Positions 54,417-64,000 of a DNA stretch of 64,000 nt are shown piece by piece. The notes beneath the pieces were generated by a model. The model saw only the letters and a list, made by a program, of their open reading frames with translations. It made no database searches and had not been told where the DNA came from. The stretch covers positions 1 through 64,000 of the forward strand of contig QNQO01009171.1 of NCBI GenBank assembly GCA_003290165.1. The letters are read 5' to 3'. This DNA comes from Berberis thunbergii. Its lineage: Eukaryota; Streptophyta; Magnoliopsida; Ranunculales; Berberidaceae. A program made the position numbers and the translations under genes. The first letter of the stretch is position 1, and each line of letters opens with the position of its first letter.

Positions 54417-56443
54417 ATGGATGGGGATTCAGGGAGCAAGAAGAGATTTACTATCATCGGCGTTTCGTCGGTGATCCTAGTGGCTTGCGTTGTAGCCCTC
54501 GCTGTTGGTGTGCACCACCAGAGCACACCATCTGAAAAAACTGGTAGCGGAGATGGCAAATTAAGCACATCTTCGAAAGCGGTCGTATCCCTATGTCAAC
54601 CTACTGATTACAAGCAAGCATGCGAGACGAGTCTCCAATCAGCTGGCAACACCACTGATCCAAAAGAACTCATCAAAATTGCATTCGTTTACACCATGAA
54701 TAAAATTGGGGAACAGATTGAGAAATCCACTACGATAAAAGAATTAGAGAATGATCCGAGGGGAAAGATGGCTCTTGATGATTGTAAAGAGCTAATAGAC
54801 TTTGCAGTTGATGATCTCGAGCGCTCCATTGACAAACTATGTGAATCTGATAAACCCAAAATTGATGAGATAGTGACTGAACTCCAAATTTGGCTTAGTG
54901 CTGCAGGGTCTTACCAAGAAGCCTGCTTGGATGGATTCCAGAACACCACTGGGGCTGCCGGCAAAAAAATGTGGAAGGCCTTGAATATCACTAGGGAACT
55001 CACAAGCAATGCCCTCGCCATGGTTACTGGTATTGGCGCTATGTTTAACGAATTAGACATTGAACATTTATTTAATCGCAAACTCCTGGCATCACAGGCA
55101 CAGGAGCTAGTTCTTCATGGTATGCCTCAATGGGTGGATCATCATACAAGACGTGCACTACTTGAAACAGTGACTCCTACTGTGACTGTAGCGCAAGATG
55201 GATCTGGACATTACAAGACCATCACTGAAGCGCTAAAAATGGCACCCCGGAGGCGAAGGGCTAAATCACCATTCATTATCTACGTTAAGGCAGGGATCTA
55301 CAAAGAATGTATTGTCATCGAAAAAGAGAAGACTCATATTATGATATATGGAGATGGACCTACGAAGACCAAGATCACTGGTAACAAGAATTTCGCTGAT
55401 GGTACCACCACATTCGAGACTGCCACAGTTGGTATGTTTTGATCCTGAACATACTAATCTAACTTCCTTAATGATTTCATCTACCTACATTATATAGTAT
55501 TGCTTTTGTGATTATTTGATTGACTTTGATGCAAATTCATTTGCATGCAGTGGTGATAGGTGATTATTTCATCGCCAAAGACATTGGGTTCGAGAACACT
55601 GCAGGACCTGAGAAACAGCAAGCAGTGGCATTAAGGGTGACATCTGATCAGTCAGTCTTCTTCAACTGTCGAATTGATGGCTATCAAAATACACTCTTTG
55701 CTCTCGCGGAGCGTCAATTCTTCAGAGATTGTACCATCAGTGGTACAGTGGATTTCGTATTTGGAGATTCAGCAGCTGTGTTTCAGGGCTGCACATTTCT
55801 GGTGAGGAAGCCAATGGACGACGACCAACCATGTACCGTGACTGCCCAAGGAAGATCAGATAAGCACTCAAACACGGCCTTTATCATTCAAAACGGAACC
55901 ATCTCTGCTGATCCCACTTTGATCCCTACTGTTAAAGTTGCCAACACTGTTAAAATCGCCAATACTCTTAAAGTCGCCAACTCTGATAAAAATGAGGACA
56001 TTGATAAAGACGACGACGACAAGTCTGGTAAAGACGATGACAATTCCGGTAAAGACGACGACAATGATAAAGAGGATAAGTCTGGTGAAGACAACGACAC
56101 GGCCGGTAAAGACGATGACTCTGATGAAGACGGTATCAAAGTATATTTAGGCCGCCCTGCAAAGCCCTATTCAAGAACCATAATTGTAAATACCCAGATC
56201 GACGATTTGATACAACCTAAAGGCTGGCTTTCTTTTCCTAAAGATTTTGGTACTAAGACTTGCTTCTATGCTGAACTCAACAACACAGGCCCTGGCGCAG
56301 ATAAGTCTAAGAGGGTCAAGTGGGAGGGTATCAAGAATCTAGATGAAACTCAGGCAGCAGAGTTTGCACCAATCAAATTCTTTCAAGGAGATAAATGGAT
56401 AACTGATGCTGATGTTCCCTACACGAGTTCATTAACTGTCTAA
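54417..56443 (+). CDS. PME G: PMEI-PME with Asp-to-Asn active site and acidic insertion
   Basis: Join 54417-55431 and 55551-56443, 635 residues, fully open; intron GTATG..TGCAG. A basic head and hydrophobic anchor (about 11-32) give a type-II membrane protein. PMEI Cys are 60, 69, 123 and 170. Cleavage motifs are RKLL (221-224) and RRALL (245-249). In the catalytic domain Gln362, Gln384 and the nucleophile Asp406 (GTVDFVFG) are kept, but the acid/base Asp is Asn385 (GYQNTLF), and LGRPW reads LGRPA (Ala542), as in PME E. Between LIP464 and IKVYLGRP lies an extra stretch of about 65 residues. It has three VK-[VI]-ANT-like units, then an Asp/Lys/Gly/Ser repeat with cores SGKDDDN and KDDDD (about 484-532). 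About 65 residues longer than its sisters. Predicted catalytically impaired; the insertion sits before the substrate-binding Arg. Function unknown. Confidence 0.95.
55928..56131 (+). repeat. In-frame acidic repeat inside PME G
   Basis: 204 bp of short imperfect repeats: first three units of GTTAAAGTTGCCAACACT type, then GGTAAAGACGACGAC-type units. All indels are multiples of three relative to the sister genes. Confidence 0.9.
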
Positions 56444-57228
56444 GTAAATTTGTAAGCTAGGGACGTAATTGATCTTCTTTTGGTTTTGCGACTTCAGGAA
56501 TAGTTAAGCTTGTGTACGAAGTATTTGCTTCAACAAAGCCTGTAATATTAGTATACGAATTTGAAAGCTATCAACATCTCCAACTTATTCAATCTGCGAT
56601 GATCATAGTTCCATAGTTATCTAAGCAGCTACCAAAGTCAAGTGACGTTTCGACCAAATACCTACGTCGAATCGAATAAAAAAAAATGTTTTGGATACTT
56701 AGAGGCCAAAATGAATGTCACATTCTCTCTCTGAAGTATGAATGATTGCAACTCCTACAGATAACTATAACTACATACAACTATGCATGCCTATATAAAA
56801 TGAAAAGTAAATCTCGCCTTCATTAACCGCTTAACCGGAGGTACATGCTGACGGCATTGATCTCATTTTTGGTTTGTGAGTTCAGTACTAACTAATCTAG
56901 TTTTGTGAGCTGAGTGTATAACAATTCAAACAGGTTTCATTACTTAGTTATAGTAATTTGCATTGTGATTGTGTGCTTTTAGCTATGTCATAATATTGAA
57001 GGGACAAATACTATCCTGCTACTAATCGATAATGTCTAAATTTCTAAACATAGAACAAAAAACAAAATTACACAAAGATTACAAAGAAACTCACAGGATT
57101 AGAAATGGATCCATCTCCAAACAGTGAAACTCCACTTTCAGATATTGTTGCCTTTGCAAATCAAGTGGGTATTCTGTTTTTGGAAAGTGCATGGAACCTA
57201 GCAGCAAAGAAAGTAAGCAAACCATCAG
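56444..57228. other. Spacer downstream of PME G
   Basis: AT-rich; no gene seen. A short frame near 57105 (MDPSPNSETPLSD) has no recognisable family. Confidence 0.5.
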
Positions 57229-57739
57229 TTTTTTTTTTTTTTAAGACAAATATATCAAATCTAGATTGACCAAACCTCTAGATCAAAGCCTGTAATTGTT
57301 GTTACATTTTTTCATTCTAGATGATCTTTGAGGAAAAACCTTGAAGTTTTTGAAGCAGTCGTGATACAGCGAATTTTATGTTGTCATACTCCTCTTATCG
57401 AATCTTTTCATTAATCGTATGTGGTCTTTCTTTAAACCTGACACTATCCTTGACCTGATAATGTTTTCATCCAAATCTTCTTCTTCCGAACTGTTTTCAT
57501 CCGAAATGTTGGTATCGATCTCCTATTTGTTTTCGTTGTTAGCTTGAAGAATCACAAACCCTGAATGACCAGGACTTCCAAAGGTCTCCACTAATGGAAC
57601 TAGTATAAACAAGGAAATCGCCTTGTCTAAAGTATCTCCCAAATTGTGATTCGCAATAGATGGACTGAACTTCGATTCCTTTTATCCTCCACTAAAACAA
57701 AACCCGTAGTATCAGATATCGGGGATTTGGAACCCTGTC

Positions 57740-58342
57740 CAAGACTGCGATAAATAGCAACCTTCTTATGCGATGCTCTTTGAACATTAGCATTGTGAGT
57801 ACCTTGAACATTAACCCTGTGACCGTGAGTACCTTGAATATTAGCACTGAGTAACTTGAACACTAGCCCTGTGACCATGAGTACCTTGAATATTAGCACC
57901 TGTGACCATGGGTACCTTGAATATGAGTAACTTGAACACTAGCCCTGTGACCATGAGGCCCACTGTGACCATTAGCACATTGAACTGCATTGTGAGCAAC
58001 ACCTAGTCCACCACCGTGAGCACCATTATGAGCAACACCTTGCTCACCACCGTGAGCAGCACCGTGAGCACCATTGTGAGCAACACCCTGGTCACCACCG
58101 TGAGCACCATTGTGAGCAACACCCTGCTTAGCACCATGAGCAGCACCTTGAACACCACCGTGAGCACCATGAGCAGCACCTTGACCACCACCGTGAGCAC
58201 CATTGTGAATATTTTGAGCAACACCCTGCTCACCACCGTGAGCATCATTGTGATCATCTTGAACCTCCCTGTTAGCATCACCTTGAACACCAATGTGTGC
58301 ACCATGAACACCACTCCGACCACCTTGAGCAACACAGTACAC
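57740..58342 (-). repeat. Minisatellite encoding a His/Gly/Ala-rich repeat
   Basis: On the minus strand a 149-codon frame (58342-57893) consists largely of GAHGGxQGVAHN-like units, with variants GAHGGGQGAAHGAHGG. DNA units are CACCGTGAGCACCATTGTG and AGCAACACCTTG. A similar but more decayed repeat continues to about 57740 with HGHR units. It probably belongs to the C-terminal region of the LINE-like ORF1, though I could not prove a continuous frame. Confidence 0.8.
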
Positions 58343-59343
58343 ATCACCTTGAGCACCACTGCGATACCCACTGTGGACACCCCTGTTAGTGTAACTGGCA
58401 TCATCATTATCATCATTGTTAGTATCACATTCATCACCAGTGTCTCCATCCCTATTAGCACGACATTCATCAGTGCCTGTAACAGGACCAGCTCAAGAAG
58501 CTGGCGTTTCTTCCTTTCTCATTGCCCCACGTTCCGATTTCCCCTCCACCATTGGAATTCCAGCACAAACAGGGGATGCTATCTCTGTTCTAAACCCTGT
58601 TTCAGCATTATTATCCTTCGTCAATTTTGTTAAAAATGGCGTCAAGAATTGCTACATTATTACTCCAACTTACAGCCACTTTATTGCTTTCCGAAACCGA
58701 CTTAGAGGGCGTACTTTTCGTCAAAATCACAATCTGCGTATCCTCCCACGACCTTATTGACTTATTTCCATCGGAACATCAGACATTTTCTATCTTCTCT
58801 AGCGCTCTTTTTGTTTCACTTTCGGTGTAACCGGCCTCCCTTAGTGCTTCCTGGATATTTCAACATGTAAGTGTTCTTCTTCCCCTACTACTTTTCTTCC
58901 ATAGGTTTTTCCTTGGAAGATGAAATGTCATGTTCCACATTAATTAAATCTTCCTCCCCTCTCATATTCTCATCTTACGTAGATGTATCAACTAATGCCG
59001 CGAGCTTGTTTATCAAATTGAGTTGTGCATGTTCCCTATCCGAGGGTTTTCCCTTACTTTCACCTTCTTGCGAGCTTATGATTTCTACTCCTTGACTATC
59101 CTTTGTCCCACTCGTCTCCATCTTCTCATTTGCATCCTTGATTTTTTTTTTTGTAATAGGGATATAAATTTGCTTCACAACATGTTGCTATTGTTTCTCC
59201 TCATTGGGCACTTGTTTTGCCTTTTCTTGTTTATTTTCTTCCTTATGTTTATCTCCAACCAACCTAGATTTTTCCTCCTTCCTATCCGTGAGCTTTCTAC
59301 AGTAATCCTTTTCATAGCCAATTAAAGCGCAATGTTCGCAATA

Positions 59344-61504
59344 ATTTTTTTTTTTTTGGAAAGCGAGTTGAGTTTTAAGGACCCTAAACCTTTATATAAA
59401 TGAAACAAAAACATAAATAAACTCTCACAAGAAAGTGAATTCTAGTGAGAGTGAACATGGTTACTAGGCCTATAAAAATCTTCAAATAGCATTGGCCAAA
59501 GAAGAAACCTCTTATTTTTTTATCTCTTTCTCCTTTGTTAAGGAGGAAGGATTCAACCTTTGTACTTTTTGTTTGTTTTCTTAGCCCTAGATGATCTTTG
59601 AGGGCAGAGACTAAAATCTTTAGTGCAAGATTTTGAAAACAAATCTCTTGCAACCTCTTCACTAAAAGGATCTTGTTCATGTTCCTCGTTACTACTCTAT
59701 TCATCTGTTGTAGTGTTCCCTTTGTCCTTTGTCGGTATGTATTCACTTGCCTCCACATTAGCACTACGCTAGAGCATTGGGTTGTTAAGAAGCAATGGTT
59801 GTGTACTCTGCGTTATGGCATCACTCTGATCATCATTTATGCTATGTTCTGCCTCATTAGCGACCTCTATACTGGTGACATTCCATGCTCTTCCTGTGAT
59901 AGGTCATGTACTCCCCTCTAAACTGGGTTGAGTCTTCGACTTGAATGTATGTCTACCCTTTGCGATCGTTCAACAATCGGAGTTTTGTCTTTCTAGTGGT
60001 TGGGTCCTACCCGTAGCTTTCCATACCATATGGCCTGGAGTATTAATTTCATTGCTCTTTGAACACTGATGTTTTGTATGACTAAAAACTGCACAAGAAT
60101 TGCATTTTACAGGAATCCATGCATACTCAACTTCAACTATTTTTTTCTTATTTCCATTGATAACCACCAGGATGTCTTTGGGTAATTGGTTTTTTACATC
60201 CACCTCCACACACACCCTCGCATACGCTAATTTTGTCCTTTCTTCAGTAGCTTTGTCAAGCATGATATGCACTTCAATAAAACTAGCAATCCTTTGAATA
60301 CCCTTTGGATTCCATAGGAATAAAGGGATTTTCTTCAGTGTAACCCAAATAGGTATCGAGGTAAGTACCTCGACATCCTCGTCTGTAGGAGGTGACTAAG
60401 CCCTAAGGATGAACAACCTGCTTGCAATATGCAGAGGTCCCATTTCCAATACCTTACTTCTATCTTCTTCCTTCTTGAATTTGAATACAAAATTCTTATC
60501 TCCATGTATGCTCATCTCAAATTCTCGAATTCCCCACGTCCTTATCAACTACTCTTTGACATAACCATATGCCAAGCGCCTGCCCACAAAGCTGCCAATA
60601 ACCAACCTTTCACATTCTTCTATCCTATTCACAAAGTCAATAATTTGTACTTGTACTATTTTCCTGCCTTCAACAGTAGCTGGAGGTTTATACCTAAGTT
60701 TTGTAGAGCCCATATGGTTGCTTTGCTTAAGCTTTGATGCCCAACTCATCCTCATTGATGCAACGACAGGGTTTGCCAGAGGATGCAACACTGGTTGGCA
60801 TTGTACATTCATCAGCTTCATGCAGAACCTTTTCATTCCTTTGCGCTGCAGTCTGCTCTTGACTGGTTGGCACCCTTGCAATTAGCATTACCCAATTATT
60901 GGGGTTTATCATCATTTTCAGTCCTTCTACACCTAGCACATCTCCATTTTTTACAGTCACTTGATATTCATTTGTGAGTAATTGTAACAATCCATCACCA
61001 TGAATTTTGTACTTCTCCTCAAAATCCATGAACACCTCCTGTGGAAACACGTTCTCACTGACTGTGTCTCCTCCATTTGTTCCTGTCATCTAGCAATGAG
61101 ATTCATAAAACCCACCAACTATTTGGTGAAAGATCTCCCTTTCTAACAAAAATGGTGAGCATATCTGAAGGTCGCAACCTAACCTTATGTTCCCCATGAT
61201 AAATATTCTCAGATCTTCCACAAGGATTGCTCCCAATCAACTCTACAATATGGAGAGAGAACTTACTCAATCAATAAACCGGAGAGGAGGTGGAAAAATC
61301 GGCTGGATCGAGCCTAAGCTGTGCCCTCTCGACTCCGTCGACGCCGATCTGTGCCAAGGACGAGGGCGTCTCCCCAACCGACTGGGTCGAGCTTGATCTG
61401 TGCTTCACAGCCTCTCGCAGCCTTTCCTTCTCACGCAGGGCCTCTCGCAACTGAGAGCTAGTCTCTGGCAGCCTCTCGCAGCGGATAGCTGGTTTCTCGT
61501 CTCG
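59344..61504 (-). mobile_element. LINE L4, ORF1 only, with clear target duplication
   Basis: 2161 bp, with poly-A on the minus strand (poly-T 59345-59358), next to the tail block (minus TTTAGGGTCCTTAAAACTC). The perfect 11-bp target duplication is TGTTCGCAATA at 59333-59343 and 61505-61515. The 5' part (61504-61250) is GC-rich with CTGCGAGAGGC repeats, as in a LINE 5' UTR. ORF1 follows; there is no ORF2. Inserted in the zinc-knuckle codons of the host element. Confidence 0.92.
59384..61089 (-). pseudogene. LINE L4 ORF1 (DUF4283 / CCHC type)
   Basis: Starts MTGTNGGDTVSEN at 61089. Then, in shifted frames, KPPATVEGRKIVQVQI and VIGSFVGRRLAYGYVKE (60881-60549), and MLDKATEERTKLAYARVCVE with zinc knuckle CNSCAVFSHTKHQC (60272-59970). 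A Lys-rich C-terminal block (59764-59384) follows. Homologous along its length to the ORF1 of L1 and L2. At least three frame breaks. Confidence 0.82.
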
Positions 61505-62260
61505 TGTTCGCAATATTTAAATCCTAGCTACTCTAGTTTCTGCCAATAGCCACCATATTTAGGACTTTTGATCCAAATTCTGGATGGCAAAGATTTAATA
61601 ACCTCCATTTTCACGCACATGCGGGCAACTTTTGGTCGAGCAAAATATCTTGTACCATCATCAATCCTTAAAAATTCCAAAACAAATTCCCTATTGCCTT
61701 CATGATTGCCAGAAAAAATAATGCTAAAGGGAGATTCGGGAGTTCAACCCAAATCGGGGCCAACTCCGAATCTTCTCGTAGGCTAAAACCCAGAAGCCAA
61801 TGAAAAATTTTGTACCGAATAGTGAAAGAGTCATTTGAAAGAACTTTCTTGACTTCATCTTCTGATTATAAATAAACAACTACATGCCTTTGATCTATTA
61901 GTCCCATAATGAACTCACCCGAGATACTCCAAGATTTGTGAATGGAGTCCCTAATCGAATATAGAGGTGGCCGAAAACTTGAGAACTTCAAAACCACCAT
62001 GTGATTAGAGACATGGGATTCACTCCTTGCTACGTTTGAATCAGATAACAAAATAGCAGAGCTACCATCCTTTCGATAACTCGTTGAATCCGTTGGTTTA
62101 TCTTCCAAATCGTCCTTCATACCTTTGCCTAAAACGTGCGCAAAGGTTTGTTTGTTTGTGCAGATCGTCATCCTCCTTGCCAGCCATAGGGGAAGCCCCC
62201 TTGGCCAACAGAGCAGCAGCCATATAGGACAAGGCATCGTAGAATTTTTGCAGCCATAGA

Positions 62261-62747
62261 CCTAGCCGCCGCCCAACTCCACTCTGAGATAGAGCGCACG
62301 GTCCAGATCAAAACCCTGTGTCGATCTCACAGCATTAATTAAAACAAATCCAAAAGACTATCTATGCCCCTGCCAAACTACCAAATCGCCTCAGAGCTTG
62401 GATTCAATGAATCAGCCATGAGTCACCCACACGGCAATTAAAGAGTTCGCAAGCAAACAAGGGGTGGTCTACTCTTTGAGAGATGGTTTTTGACCAAAAA
62501 CTCATGAAACAGTTGCACGAAAGGTGTTTGAATAAATTACTCAACCACAGAATTACACCCATTTTCTCTACTTTTCACACCAATTTCATCTCATCTAGTT
62601 TAATAAGCTGTAAACTAAAGAACATTAACCTTATTATCATTTCCATTATAAAACTTTTAAAAAATATCAAAACAAAAAAATCTTTACATTTTCAGACTGA
62701 TCAAATCGATCTCTCCATCAAGTTGTTGAAGATCAATAGATACCCAA
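62261..62747. other. 3' flank of the RING-H2 gene
   Basis: No gene seen. Downstream of the minus-strand RING gene; likely contains its 3' UTR. Confidence 0.45.
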
Positions 62748-63608
62748 TCAAGAAATATGTGGTGGTGGTGGTGGTGTTGGTGGTGTTACACTATGTTCTT
62801 GAATTTCTCCACCTCTCTCTGAATCAATATTTGTGGCAACAGAGGGACTACAATAACTCCTTGGGCTTGGAGTATGAGGTCTTCTGAAGTCTCTGCTCAA
62901 CATCCTCTTTAAGGAACGAATTCTCCCACCCGGAGATTTGAACCCCACTTCCTCTTCCAACCCTTTGAAGCTTTCATTCCTTCTTGGAGGCACTTCAATC
63001 GACCCCATGAATCTCTTCCTTGAATCCTCAGTCGAATTCGAAGAAGAAGCAGAACTCATTTCTCCTGCACCAGAAGAACTCACCCCAACAGAGTCAATCA
63101 CAATTTGGACAGGTGGTTCGGCTTCAACCGGTTCAAAACCAGTAACAGGGGATCTACAAAGAGGGCAAGTAGAGTGGGAATGAAACCACATGTCAATGCA
63201 CTCTATATGAAAGCTGTGATTGCACTTAGGAAGAAGACGACCATTTTCATTCTCTTCGAATTCCGACAAACAAACTGCACATTCTTGCGGTAAGGTGGTG
63301 GTAGTACTAGTCGAATAAGTGAAAGTAGGAAGAGAATTGAGTACAGATGAATCAAGTCCGCGCATAGCCGTGGCAGAAGGAGTAGTGAATACTAGATGAG
63401 TTATCCTTTGCCTATTGCGGATACGTCTACGTCTGCGTGAGCGAGCAATAAACCAACGAGCATAGATGTGAAAGAAAACAAATAGCATCACAACTACAAA
63501 CAGGATGATTATTGCAACTAGCATTATTTTGCTACTAAGACCATATCTATCTGGGACTGGGTTGTAATATCTTTGGTCTGTGGAAGACCCACCAAATGTA
63601 TCACTCAT
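62748..63608 (-). CDS. ATL-type RING-H2 E3 ubiquitin ligase
   Basis: Intronless, 286 residues from the ATG at 63608; upstream in-frame codons lack an ATG. An N-terminal hydrophobic helix (about 27-52, IMLVAIIILFVVVMLFVFF) is followed by an Arg-rich stop-transfer stretch. A GLD motif (RGLDSSVLNSLP) follows. The RING-H2 domain has CAVCLSEF, then CNHSFHIEC and CPLC, with the Pro before the third Cys (LLPKC) and Trp in CIDMW that mark ATL proteins and E2 contact. The C-terminal tail is Ser-rich and ends in a Pro-rich stretch (TPPTPPPPPH). It should ubiquitinate targets at a membrane. It is not part of the PME cluster, and marks its right edge in this window. Confidence 0.95.
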   Translation of the reverse strand: MSDTFGGSSTDQRYYNPVPDRYGLSSKIMLVAIIILFVVVMLFVFFHIYARWFIARSRRRRRIRNRQRITHLVFTTPSATAMRGLDSSVLNSLPTFTYSTSTTTTLPQECAVCLSEFEENENGRLLPKCNHSFHIECIDMWFHSHSTCPLCRSPVTGFEPVEAEPPVQIVIDSVGVSSSGAGEMSSASSSNSTEDSRKRFMGSIEVPPRRNESFKGLEEEVGFKSPGGRIRSLKRMLSRDFRRPHTPSPRSYCSPSVATNIDSERGGEIQEHSVTPPTPPPPPHIS

Positions 63609-64000
63609 TTTGGTTTTGATTTCCTTCAAATATCAAATTTATAACAAGAAGTATTGTATTGTAATTTATGCAATATGAAACAAAAGAATATCAAATTTTT
63701 ATTGTATTGTAATTTATGCAATATGAAACAAAAGAATATCAAATTCAAGTCATTGCATCAAAATGAAAAAAGAAAATGGATTATTTCTAACTTAAATCTT
63801 TAACAATGTTGTGCTCTTGTTATTTTTCTCATATAATATGTGCATATAACTCGATTAGCACGGGAAACAAAGCGATTACCTTGTGAATACTAAAATGTGG
63901 TCAAATTATTCTTGAAACTTTTGCAAGCCATGCCAATAAAATTTTGAATTATATAAATTTTTATGGTATTCTACGGCATGTTTCAAGGCAAATGCGCGAA
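63609..64000. other. 5' flank of the RING-H2 gene
   Basis: AT-rich presumed promoter containing a 48-bp-period duplication (63653-63748). No other gene seen. Confidence 0.5.
63653..63747. repeat. Tandem duplication, 48-bp period
   Basis: ATTGTATTGTAATTTATGC through AAAGAATATCAAATT occurs twice (63653, 63701), essentially identical, directly upstream of the RING-H2 gene. Confidence 0.93.

Larger units (their letters stand above)
57229..62260 (-). mobile_element. Second LINE-like family, ORF1 wreck with nested LINE
   Basis: Minus-strand retroelement remains. A DUF4283-like block lies at about 62230-61520 (SISGEFIMGLIDQRHVVVYL, then FTIRYKIFHWLLGFS in the next frame). A zinc knuckle YCEHCALIGYEKDYC is split by the nested LINE at 59344-61504, and joins cleanly when the LINE and one TGTTCGCAATA are removed. 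A Lys/Glu-rich block (59178-58975) and the His/Gly repeat (58330-57740) follow. A poly-T at 57229-57242 may be its poly-A tail. The outer borders are approximate, and no RT was found. Confidence 0.65.

Noticed and set aside
58016..58633. Long plus-strand frame rich in Thr and Ser
   Set aside because: It is the opposite strand of the His/Gly minisatellite and has no family resemblance outside the repeat.
63609..63629. Longer N-terminus for the RING-H2 gene
   Set aside because: The extra codons begin with TTG, not ATG; the first ATG is at 63608.

Overview
This is a nuclear window from a flowering plant, most likely a eudicot. It has AT-rich spacers, GT..AG introns, TATA boxes and dense LTR retrotransposons, LINEs and miniature elements. 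The species cannot be named from the sequence alone. The core is a tandem cluster of nine pectin methylesterase (PME, pectinesterase) loci of the PMEI-PME type, in which an N-terminal inhibitor domain is fused to a catalytic domain. Wherever the junction survives, each locus has one phase-1 intron at the same place, just before the A/V-V-x-G motif.

Layout. 0.6-3.9 kb: minus-strand PME pseudogene 1. 4.5-9.7 kb: minus-strand PME pseudogene 2, split by a Copia element (4946-9465, TSD GTGAA) that itself carries a 191-bp foldback MITE in one LTR. 9.7-18.5 kb: a pol-less Ty3/gypsy Tat-like element with an antisense ORF. 20.3-22.0 kb: PME A (+, intact, secreted). 22.1-26.8 kb: a decayed Copia element starting 41 bp behind PME A. 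27.1-28.5 kb: a giant foldback element. 29.6-31.4 kb: PME B (+, intact, secreted). 34.0-56.4 kb: five plus-strand, signal-anchor PMEs. These are C (one-base frameshift), D (intact), E (open, but catalytic Gln and Asp replaced), F (5'-truncated pseudogene) and G (open, catalytic Asp replaced by Asn, plus an Asp-rich insertion of about 65 residues). A LINE carrying a nested gypsy element lies between D and E, and another LINE lies between F and G. 57.2-62.3 kb: a third LINE-like wreck with a His/Gly-rich minisatellite and a nested LINE. 62.7-63.6 kb: a minus-strand ATL-type RING-H2 gene.

How the genes work together. The PMEs demethylesterify cell-wall homogalacturonan. Their N-terminal PMEI domains are normally removed in the secretory pathway at R-[RK]-L-L-type sites. 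Genes C-G form one young subfamily with a type-II membrane anchor. It resembles, from memory, the pollen-type PME class. A, B and the two minus-strand pseudogenes belong to more classical secreted types. The cluster shows birth-and-death evolution: intact enzymes, fresh and old pseudogenes, and two open-frame members that look like pseudoenzymes.

Most notable: the two predicted dead PMEs (E and G) sharing an LGRPA replacement; the acidic insertion in G; a LINE family that repeatedly carries ORF1 but no ORF2; a gypsy element whose 1018-codon frame has lost protease and RT core without losing frame; and a GC-rich foldback MITE family with two copies in exact 9-bp target duplications, one of them with a readable empty site.
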